Position numbers and translations under genes: made by a program
Shown here: in pieces, positions 55,700 to 64,000 of the stretch
Position numbering within the stretch: the first letter of the stretch is position 1
Layout: each line of letters starts with the position of its first letter
Notes under the pieces: generated by a model
Databases searched by the model: none
Told to the model about the DNA's origin: nothing
Seen by the model: the letters and a program-made list of their open reading frames with translations, nothing else
Assembly: GCA_023935145.1 (NCBI GenBank)
Contig: CM043698.1
Location: 145,560,125 to 145,624,124 of the forward strand
From: Bretschneidera sinensis
Lineage: Eukaryota; Streptophyta; Magnoliopsida; Brassicales; Akaniaceae
Length of the DNA: 64,000 nucleotides
Reading direction: 5' to 3'

Positions 55700-57268
55700 T
55701 CATCCAAGAAAGAAGTGCTCTAGCTCTCTCTTATCACTAACTATAGGTTGAGGAGGTGGTCCATCAATGGTCGGTTCTGTTATAGGTGTTGGTTCTCCGT
55801 CCATAATAAGATTTGGTTCCAGGTTACTTTCAGGAACATCATCGTAATAATCATCATCTATTACGAACAATGGTTCATTATCTTCTTGAACTTGTTCCTC
55901 TTCCTCTAGATCCTCTAGAAAAGTAGCATATTTACTTTCAATAACCCATTTTTTTTTCTTTATTATAGAACTTATAAAATTTTGACCCTTCATAATAGCC
56001 TATGAAAATGCATTTCAATGTTTTGAAGTCCAATTTATATCTAAACTGAGATGGAATCAAAACATGCTCTATACAACCTCATTGTCTTAGATGACTTAAA
56101 TCAGGTTTACGACCAGTCCAAGTCTCATAGGATGTTGACTCGATAGATTTTGTGGGAATAAAGTCCCTAAATAGTTTGTTGTAATCAAAGTCTTTTCCAA
56201 AAATCTCTTAGAGAGATTTGAGTGTGACAACATGCATCTCACAGTATTCAGTAAAGTTCCATTTTTTATTTTTTACCACACCATTTTGTTGTGGCGTATA
56301 AAACATAGTAGTATGCCTTATAATTCCATGTTCTATACAAAATTTGTCAAAATCTCCTGAATTGTATTCCCTTCCCCTATCAGTTTTTAACACATTAATA
56401 TTCCTTCGAAGTTGATTTTATACTTCTATCTTATATCTCCTAAAACATTCAAATACTTCCAATTTGGAGGTTTTGAGATATACATAAGTAAACTATAAAG
56501 GTAATAAAATATTCCTTATTACCATGGTTTTTTACACTCAAAGGGCCACATATGTCTGAGTGTACTAATTCTAATAACTGAGCTCTTTAACCTGTCTTAA
56601 AAGGTTTGCTAGTCATTTTCCCAGCTAAACAATGTTAACAATATTGCATGGCATTTATATTAGTTAGACATGATAACAAATTCATTTCAATGGTTTGTTT
56701 CATCTTAGATTTATCAGGGTGTCCTAATCTCAAATGCCATAATTCACGTGCAAAAATATCAAGAGACTAAGTATAATTTAAAACTGCATCATTCTTATTA
56801 ATGTTTTCAACTGGTAAACAAAACAAATCATGTTCGGGCACAAACTTGCCCATAGCAAAAACTTTCTTGCCTTTTTCCAATAGACACCCTCTTGTTATTG
56901 AACCTAACATATAGCCCCTTCTTCAATAGTGCAAGGACAGTAACCAAATTAGGGCTCATCCCAAGCGCATAGATTACATATTTGATGAACATAATATTGT
57001 CCCCAAGATCCAACTGGTAAGATCGAATATCTTCCACATCCAAGTAGTTACCCATGAAGATCTTCTATTCCCCTTTGAACAACTCCCTGTAGTCGAACAA
57101 CCCTTTCTTTGTCTTGACAATGTGGTAGGTTGCACCAAAGTCAATCCACCACCCATCTATATCCGTGACCATAGTATTGCACTCGATCACCCCAACAAAC
57201 TCTTGTTTGTTGGATCCTTCTTGTTTCAGGCGTTTTGAATGGCCCCTATTTCCTTGTTTTCTAGGCAA
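55700..57268 (-). pseudogene. Copia protease and integrase, decayed
   Basis: Minus strand from 57268: protease WWIDFGATYHIV (the usual D-S-G now D-F-G), pre-integrase segment LGDNIMFIKYVIYALGMSPN, integrase KTDRGREYNSGDFDKFCIEH and [11 protein letters not shown], and an acidic linker EDLEEEEQVQEDNEPL before reverse transcriptase. Multiple stops. Confidence 0.78.
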
Positions 57269-58040
57269 TTAGACTTAAAATGTCCATATTTACCACATTT
57301 ATAACAATCAATTTCTTACTTGTGCGATTTCGAGAGCCAAACTATTGAAACCAGGCTTTTAAGGGCCGAGCTGTCGGTTCTTGTTCCTTAGTCTAAACTA
57401 GGCTAAATGCAGATCTTACTGCACAAGGTTCAGTTTTGGTCCCTTTCTTCGAGCTATCAAGACTTGTTCAATTGCCAACATAGCTGGCAAATCACTTATG
57501 TTCTTAATGCTGTCACTAAGTTTAAAAGTAGTGGCAGCAAAATCCAATGAAGGAGGCAGACTATTCAGAATAGTTGCCACTTGCATTTTCTTTGGAATCT
57601 GAGTTCCAGACCTTTCCAGGTCTTTGGTCATGACAATCATTTTATTGCAATGGTCCATCACACTTTCATTCTCCATTCTATAGGTATTGTAGTTATGAAT
57701 GAGATGTTGTATGTTCACCTTAGAAATGGTGTTATACTTTTCTTTGATGGCCATCCACATTTCTTTTATAGTTTTGTAATTATCAAAAACTTTAATTAAG
57801 TTATCATCCATGACTATCAACATAAGGCTCTTCGCCTTATTGTCATTCATTTTCTGTTACCCAAACTTTTTTTCTAAGCATCAATGGGATTCTCAGAGAA
57901 GGTTAGAGCAGTGTTGTTGATTACATAATCGACACTATCATGAATTAGGCCATACCTAATTTTCCTACTCCACATGTCATAGTTGACACCATTAAGACAT
58001 TATATTTTAGCCAGTTCTAAAATAATTAACTTGCTATCCA
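57269..58040 (-). pseudogene. Copia gag with CCHC region, decayed
   Basis: Minus strand: start near 58040 (MDSKLIILELAKI), a stop, NYDMWSRKIRYGL, then an open part (57850-57416) with MNDNKAKSLMLIVMDDNLIK, EMWMAIKEKYN and NSLPPSLDFAATTFKLS. A cysteine-rich CCHC remnant (CYKCGKYGHFKSNC-like, frame partly lost) lies at about 57270-57315. Confidence 0.75.
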
Positions 58041-58159
58041 TTTCGAAAGAGACTATACCGAAATAATTCAAAAAATAAAAATTTTGGTAATAAAAGAATT
58101 TACTATTTAAAACTAAAAACATAAATTTAACTGACCTTTTGGAACAAAAGAAATATAAT

Positions 58160-58380
58160 TTACTAGCGCTTGTGGTCGACTGGTCGATTGGTTGGCTTGG
58201 CAGTCGATCGGTCGGTCGATTGGTTAGCTTGGTGGTCAATCAGTCGATCGATCGGTTGGCTTGGGGGTCGATCTATCGATCAGTCGAATGGTTGACGTGG
58301 CAGTCGATCGGTCGGTCGGTTGACTTGGTGATCGACGAGTCAGTTGGTTGGTTGGTTGCTGGTCAACCAATCTGTTGACT
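58160..58380. repeat. GGTCGATCGGTCGGTCGA-type repeat in the Copia leader
   Basis: Tandem degenerate units of GGTCGATYGGTTGGCTTGG with many GATCGATC palindromes, between the primer site and gag. The repeated short ORF over it is an artefact. Confidence 0.85.
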
Positions 58381-58446
58381 GGTGGATTTTCTCCAAAAAA
58401 ATAGTTTTAGATAAGAAAAAAAAAATTAACATGGCTTTAATACTAG

Positions 58447-58815
58447 TGTTTGGATTTCAAGCTGGCTTTCTGAAACGAAAACAATAACTAAGAAAAGTGG
58501 TAGAGAATATTGGGCTCTGATGAAGAATAATTATTGCTTGATTTTTGAGTCGAAATATGAGAATGACTCATTTATTTATAAAGGCTTTTAGTCTCATCTC
58601 CGCCTCTGATAACTACCTCTTTGAATTTCAAAATATAGATAATGTCTATCTATTTCCAAATCATCTCTATCCTGAAAATCATATTACGTTTATCATTTTA
58701 TTTCATGATAAGACTTCTTCGTAGTTGGATGAGCTCGTCCAACTACTCAGAGATTTACCTTTATCCCTTATTTCTGGATAAGACTTCAAGTTTGCCTGAG
58801 TAGCCATAACTAACA
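58447..58815 (-). repeat. 5' LTR of the decayed Copia element
   Basis: 369 bp, minus strand TGTTAGTTATGGC... to ...CCAAACA; TATA box CTTTATAAATAAA at about 58572-58584. Confidence 0.82.
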
Positions 58816-59822
58816 TTAAAGTGAATGAAAGATATTATAACCATTCAACCGACCCATCTTGTAATTTCCTACATCCGGTAAGAACAATGACCTCTAAATT
58901 GACACTCAATGAAGGGTGTATTAGTAATTTTATGTCACATCAAAAAAGTTAACTAGCAATTGGCTGTTTTAACACAAAAAAAAATTGTTGTAACGAATGA
59001 AAAAAAAAAATTATAATAAATCAAAAATAATTTCTAATTCATCTATTCTTGAATGTTAAAATGGGTGCTAACATTCGGTAAACATGGAAGAAAGATAAAG
59101 TTGAAGAGGGAATAAAGCATGAACTTGAAAAGAGCTGAGATATACACGTCCATTTAGCATATGGCTATCTTCATAGTACTGCTTGCCCAACTCAAAGAGG
59201 CAGAATTTTGTGACCCAACAATCATTGTGCTGTACAGTTCATTAAATGATTCAGTCAAATTTGACATGTCTCTCTCAAGACCTTATCACCACTGTTGGTA
59301 ACATGAAATTAAAACCTTTAAAAATTGAATTGGATGAAAATATATGTTTCTTTTTTTAATTTTACTGTATAATTTCGTTTAATTCTAATTTTAACACTGA
59401 ATTCCAGACTAACAAACGTAATATTAGCTTTTGGAGGTGGATTCAGGAAATAAAAGTAGCTGAAGAAAAGGAAGATTTTGGAACAAAGCATAGACTTATA
59501 GGCCTTGAGAACTGCAATTTGTCTAGAAGGGAAACTTGAAAAAAGAAACTGACTGAAACAAAGAAGCAATGGTCCCCAACCACCTATGTTACCGGACTAG
59601 TCCGTAGGTGTTGGACAAAAGTACTTGAATTTATCTATCTTTTTTCCAAAGTTTTACATTGATTTGGAATACACAAGCATACAAGAAGTAGTGGTCCTAC
59701 TTCAGCTTTTCAACTTTTTCCTTGCACTCTCTTCAGCTTCATTTACTTCAAATACCTCCACTTCGGTCCTACCCTCCTACCACTTCCATCACCAGCAAGT
59801 AATCATTCTAACATCTTCTACA
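58816..59822. other. Upstream region of the SPL gene
   Basis: No gene found. The reading frame of the SPL gene is open upstream to 59625, so a longer N-terminus (ATG 59625) is formally possible but has no SPL-like sequence. Confidence 0.6.
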
Positions 59823-60639
59823 ATGGACACCAAAATCCTTGAAGGGAAGCGTTACGCGAAAGACAAGGCAAACAAGGGTTGCCATGTTGAAGAAGAAATC
59901 GACAATGACATGCAAGAAGAAGAGGGTGGTGGTGGTGGTGGTTTTGCATATGATGAAAAGAAAAAGAAAGTGTTTGGTAGGAGAGTTTCTGGTGGTGGTG
60001 TGTCGCCGCCTTCTTGCCAGGCAGAGAAATGCGGCATTGATTTAACAGATGCGAAACGATATCACAGACGCCATAAGGTGTGCGAGGTTCATGCTAAGGC
60101 GTCAGTTGTGATCATTGCAGGGCTGAGGCAGAGGTTTTGTCAACAATGCAGCAGGTTTTGATTTTTTATTCCATGTCGATTTTATTAGCATTTCTGGAAT
60201 TTCTATAAAGAGCAAATATTTGTGTTGATCTTAATTTGAAAGAAAATGAGAGTATGTACATTAGTAATTTGTCTGATAGCTTCTGCCTAAGTTCAACGCC
60301 AAAGTATCAATCAACTATAAGATATATTCAAAATCATTGATAACTATCATTCATCCCTTGCATGCTCTTTTAGTTACTTTGATCATCTTTAGAGCAGCTA
60401 TGAAATGAGGCTTGACCAGGTTTCATGAGCTATCGGAGTTCGATGACACAAAAAGAAGCTGTCGCAGGCGTTTAGCTGGACACAATGAGCGCCGTAGGAA
60501 GAGCTCAACTGAAACTTGCGGGGAAGGATCAAGCCGCAATGGGATACTTGGTCCTGAGTATAGGCAGGCTGATGAAAGAGACATAATTCAGATGACGCTC
60601 CCGGGGAATCCACCCTTCACGCGTTCTCAGATCAGATGA
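59823..60639 (+). CDS. SBP-box transcription factor, SPL3/4/5 type, two exons
   Basis: Exons 59823-60154 and 60420-60639 join to 552 bp, 183 residues. GT-AG intron of 265 bp splits the codon of R111, inside the SBP domain as in other SPL genes. SBP domain spans about residues 64-138. First zinc site C65, C70, C87, H90; second C106, C109, H113, C125; all spacings fit the family. The overlapping nuclear signal is [17 protein letters not shown]. The N-terminus is acidic with a Gly run from a GGT repeat. Small SPL proteins of this type bind GTAC cores and promote flowering and phase change. Size, lack of other domains and a miR156 site in the 3' UTR place it in the SPL3/4/5 group. The ATG at 59823 ([10 protein letters not shown]) matches the family start. 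Confidence 0.95.
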
Positions 60640-60657
60640 AGCTGTTTGCTCACCAGC

Positions 60658-60677
60658 TTGCTCCCTCTCTTCTGTCA
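60658..60677 (+). promoter_or_regulatory. miR156/157 target site in the SPL 3' UTR
   Basis: TTGCTCCCTCTCTTCTGTCA starts 19 bp after the stop codon. It matches the 20-nt miR156 recognition element of SPL3-group genes except at one or two positions in the 5' half. The age-dependent miR156 would repress this mRNA in juvenile tissue. Confidence 0.88.
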
Positions 60678-61374
60678 CCTATAGCTTCCTCCATGCCCTC
60701 AATATGCTATGGTTGACTATGACCCTCCGATCTTATCAATAGAAAAATTACAAAAAAAATAAAGAAGTACCCATATCAGACAGTTACCCACATCCAATAC
60801 CCGTATTCGAGTCCTAGTAACGTAAGTGGTGTGTTTAAAATTTTCTTTACTTTGAGGAGCTTATATGCAGACATGTTTTAAGAGTTGGAATGCCTTATTT
60901 AACAAAAATTATTACCACTTATATGCACTTCTCAATTCTTCATCTTTCCATTTATTATAATGTTGTGTTTGATGAGCTTTGAACATGAAATTGAGATAAA
61001 ACCATATTTTTTTAAATATTAAAATTGTTAAAAAAAACCATGATTTCAAATCTCAATTTCATATAACCAAACGTAACATATGTGACCAAATCCTAACCTC
61101 AACAGGATTTTTATGTGTATTTCATGATAGACATTGCAGGATATTGAGGTTTCCTTATGGTTGTAACTAAAATAGATGAATGCGGCTGAAGGAAATAAAA
61201 ATGACTGAAAATTATTAATATGTTGGAAATTCATCGGTAAAAAACTTTACACCAGTTCTTTTCTGTCCTGCATATTGAAAATTTAGACTCCAGATAGCTG
61301 AAACAGTCAAGCCAAACGGGATAAAGAAAGATTTTCTTATTAAACAAAAATGGGGAGACTAACCAAACATGAGA
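60678..61374. other. Intergenic region between SPL and PP2C genes
   Basis: Convergent genes share this space, so it should hold both 3' UTRs. Nothing else seen. Confidence 0.6.
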
Positions 61375-63206
61375 TCAGTGAAATTTTACAACGATGACAG
61401 AAATGTCATCCTTGCTATTCCTCTCGACTGCCTCTTCTGTAAGGTGCTTTGCTGCAGATCGCGCATCCTCTATGTGCTTGATAGAGTCTACTGCTTCTTG
61501 GTTTGACATTACCTGGCAATTTGCATCAGCTCCGTCAATAATAAGAACGCAAGAAATTAAATCAAAGATTTAAGGATGTAGTAAGTTCAGATAGGACCAA
61601 CCTTCCATAATCCATCACTTGCCAAGATAATACACTCCGTATCATCATCTATCACCTCCATTGTCACATCCGGTTCTGAACTTAGATGTACCTTTATGCT
61701 CTTGTCACCAAATGCCCTTGCCACTGCCAACATCCCGTCAACACGCGGAACATCCCCTGATTTCATCACAAAGTAGTAGTCTTAACACTGAATATAAAGG
61801 GGAACAATATTTGCCATAAGTAGGAAAACAAAATCGTTTACAACCTCTAGGAGTCAAAATAAGCTCAATTCAAATAATATAACAAATGTGATGGATTGTA
61901 AAGCAATGATTGGTAGGAGAGAACTACGGGAGGAAAGAGAAGTGAGAGGTATAAAAAAGAAAAGGGAAAGAAAAACGAGAACAAAAGAAAATACTGATCT
62001 TTTCACCATGTGTTTAGTAGAGATGATGGAAAAGTACAAAGAAGGAAGGAAAAAATTAGCTTATTTTAGCTTTCACACCTCAATCCTCCCATTTTAGTGG
62101 ATGATTATAATTTGTACATCTTGGGAAGAAAACATCAATCCTCCCATTTTTCTAAGAAAAACTAACAATAGAAAAATGCTATCCACTTACTTTTCTTTTC
62201 TCTCCCTTTTCTTTCCTTTCATTTTTTCTCCCTACCAATCATAGCCATAGTGTCCAAATGAGCAAGGAAGTACATCAACTTGAATGTCTGCAAACTTGTT
62301 ACCTGGAAAATTTGATACAAAACCACCTCTATTCTCAATGCTCTCCTTTTCCACGTTTGGCTCATGATCAACTGATAGTTGTTTGGCAACACCATTCTCG
62401 CAGATAACAGCTCGAGAATCACCAATATTGGCTACTACCAGCTTCTGGCAGTTAATTAATATTGCTGTCACAGCAGTCGAACCTCCTTTACCCAAATCAA
62501 CTGCTTTCTCCAATATTGATGCATCAGTTATACGATATGCTCTTCTTATTGCATTCTCTGGTTCTGTCCAGAAGTCGGGCTGTTTGCAGAAATAGAGGGA
62601 GAAAGCGGAAAAAGAAAAGATATAACAATTAAAAGATTATAATAATGACCACTAATTAAGGCTTCTAAGTTCGTTACTAAAAATCTCAACGAACTTCCAC
62701 GAATAAATTCTATGTTGGGAATCACTTAAATTTAACTTAGATCTAATTTTGCAGATTTTATATGACCCGACTGTTTGTTGCAACTCTAAACTTTCAATTT
62801 GGAAATGATAGAAATTTTTTTCCTTTTTGGCTATTTTTGCTTCAAGATAAAGGGCAGAACCAACTGTAGGTCAATAAAAAGCTAGAATTTAGAGACTGCA
62901 AATTAGCAAACATAATGTTGCACCAAGGATTATAGTATAAGATTAACATAGCAAGCTTACCTCATTTAAGATATTTTCGAACAAATGTGAGCAGAGATAG
63001 TCAGGAATTTCATGGCTTAGATGACCATCAAATATTGCAAATAAACCGAGCTCATTCGCATCAACTTGCTTGAATTGTGCAACAACATAATCTTCCATGG
63101 GATGATTTGATTTTCCCTTCGCTAAATGATAGCCATGTGTTATGTGCTTTGACATCTTACTCTTCCCTTTTCCAGAATCAGATGGTGAACCTAATCCAAC
63201 TTTTTC
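61375..63206 (-). CDS. Protein phosphatase 2C, four exons seen, 5' exon missing
   Basis: Dephosphorylates Ser/Thr proteins using two metal ions. Minus-strand exons 62961-63206, 62303-62579, 61602-61756 and 61375-61512 join in frame (816 bp, 271 residues plus stop) with GT-AG introns. Motifs in order: HPMEDYVVAQF, FAIFDGHL (metal aspartate), GGSTAVTAILIN, VANIGDSRAVI, VDHEP, GGFVSNFPGDVPRVDGM, AVARAFGDK, ILASDGLWKVMSNQEA (metal aspartate), SKDDISVIVVKF. This is the short cytosolic clade (about 280 residues) resembling Arabidopsis PP2C10/PP2C39-type proteins. The first exon, expected to add about ten residues, was not found below 64000; it may lie beyond the window. A MITE sits in the intron between 61757 and 62302. 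Confidence 0.93.
61904..62245. mobile_element. MITE in the PP2C intron
   Basis: Terminal inverted repeats ATGATTGGTAGG (61906 and, inverted, 62231-62242) with longer imperfect purine/pyrimidine arms (GGAGAGAA...). About 340 bp, no coding. Reverse complement of its right half matches 63685-64000. Confidence 0.65.
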
Positions 63207-63680
63207 CTGTAATAAAACGAATTTGAGCCAGTTATTCCCACTAAAAATAGGGTGAGGATGATGATATCGCCAGAGCAATAAGTTTCAAAATGACAAACAT
63301 AACATTGTTTTGAACTCAAGATTTTAATGGCCATTTACATAATCTTTTATATAAACATGCAATTCCATAAACTAATTCATTCGATAGAAATTGCTAAACA
63401 CAACCTGAGATGAATTACAGTATGAAATAGAAAAAATGGGTCAAAATCGATATCATTTTACAAGAAATAGGTGTATTAACAGAAGGAAGCATTGACACCA
63501 GTAGCAAGTTTTGATTGCTAACAGACATCTTAAGACAATGTGAAAACATGGAGATATAGCACAATGATAAGCGTAATACGCGACTTCTTTGAAAAGATTT
63601 ATTAACCACAATCCTCTAAAATATATCAACTTTTTAAAAAAAATAAAAATCCATAAATCAATGGGGCTATTGTGTCAAAG
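63207..63680 (-). other. PP2C first intron or upstream region
   Basis: No exon recognised; AT-rich. Confidence 0.5.
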
Positions 63681-63684
63681 TAAA

Positions 63685-64000
63685 CTATTGGAGGTTATGA
63701 TTGTAGAGAGGAAAAGTAGTGGAAGGAAGAGAGAGAGGAAAGAAAAGTGATTGGAGTGCACCTTTTTATTGTTTGGTGGAAAAGAACAGTGAAAAGGACT
63801 GATGTTTTCTCTCCACATGTGCAAGTCACAATCCTCCGAAATCAGAAGGATGTGAGAGTGAAAGCTAAATTAGTTTTTTTTCTTTCCTTCCACTTTTCCA
63901 TCATTTTTCAATTTTACCCAACACATGATGCAAAACATCATTCCTCTTATTTTTCCATCCTCTCCCTTTTCATTCCTTCCCCTCTTCCTTTCTCCCACTT
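63685..64000. mobile_element. Second copy of the same MITE, cut by the window end
   Basis: Starts TTATGATTGTAGAGAGGAAAAG and shares GAAAGCTAAATTAG, CCTTCCACTTTTCCATCAT and CACATGATG segments with the inverted intron copy at 61904-62245. The right end is outside the window. Confidence 0.55.

Larger units (their letters stand above)
53637..58815 (-). mobile_element. Decayed minus-strand Copia element
   Basis: On the minus strand: 5' LTR 58447-58815, degenerate tRNA-Met primer site (TAGTATTAAAGCC, just below 58447), leader repeat, gag, protease, integrase, reverse transcriptase, RNase H, purine tract (AGCGGGAGA), 3' LTR 53637-53923. The 3' LTR is about 80 bp shorter and lacks the TATA region. 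LTRs differ at many places and all frames are broken, so this is an old copy. No matching target duplication was found. Confidence 0.88.

Noticed and set aside
58139..58378. 79-codon ORF with repeated SIGWL/SVGRLV
   Set aside because: Translation of the GGTCGATCGG leader repeat of the decayed Copia element.
59625..59822. Longer SPL N-terminus from ATG 59625
   Set aside because: The frame is open but the residues show no SPL-like sequence, and [10 protein letters not shown] at 59823 fits the family start.
63415..63609. Possible PP2C first exon
   Set aside because: The 64-codon ORF has no PP2C-like sequence and no suitable donor joining at phase 0 to the exon at 63206.

Overview
The window is nuclear DNA of a flowering plant, most likely a eudicot. 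The reasons are spliced genes with plant introns, an SPL transcription factor with a miR156 site, a PSKR1-type receptor kinase relic, and plant-type LTR retrotransposons primed by tRNA-Met or tRNA-Asp. The species cannot be fixed from sequence alone. LTR elements cover about 47 kb of 64 kb (roughly three quarters). Only three genes look functional, and all three lie near the edges.

Layout. 1-1045: 5' end of a minus-strand Copia element (LTR, primer site, gag). 1216-3922: intact four-exon 3-hydroxyacyl-CoA dehydrogenase gene, minus strand. 4806-35905: a dead PSKR1-like receptor kinase gene in three pieces (4806-5734, 17823-18751, 35385-35905). The first break is a Ty3/Gypsy element (5735-17822) that contains a coding-poor tRNA-Asp-primed, Athila/Tat-like element (8374-17089). 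The second break is a rearranged minus-strand Copia (18752-35384) that contains a SIRE/Maximus-type Copia, SIRE-a (22343-32191). 36110-48466: a non-coding minus-strand LTR element built from 49-bp and 137-bp tandem repeats, which contains a second, very young SIRE-type copy, SIRE-b (37771-46904). 49457-49806: LEA-like gene fragment with a frameshift. 50764-51160 and 52809-53185: MITE-like elements. 53637-58815: decayed minus-strand Copia. 59823-60639: SPL3/4/5-type SBP-box gene with a miR156 site just after the stop. 61375-63206: PP2C phosphatase gene, minus strand, first exon not found. Two related MITEs lie in and upstream of the PP2C gene.

The host genes have no evident joint function: peroxisomal beta-oxidation, a developmental-timing transcription factor and a protein phosphatase. 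The most unusual material is in the retroelements. (1) Both SIRE-type copies carry arrays of the perfect 12-bp palindrome CCAGTCGACTGG, ending about 100 bp upstream of the LTR TATA box. (2) The unrelated tRNA-Asp-primed element has its own GATCGAGYGCA array in the same place. (3) SIRE-a carries an extra 420-residue ORF after pol; a similar motif and layout occur in a broken ORF of the tRNA-Asp-primed element. (4) Both SIRE copies keep one in-frame UAG exactly between gag and pol. All homology calls come from reading the translations; no database was searched.
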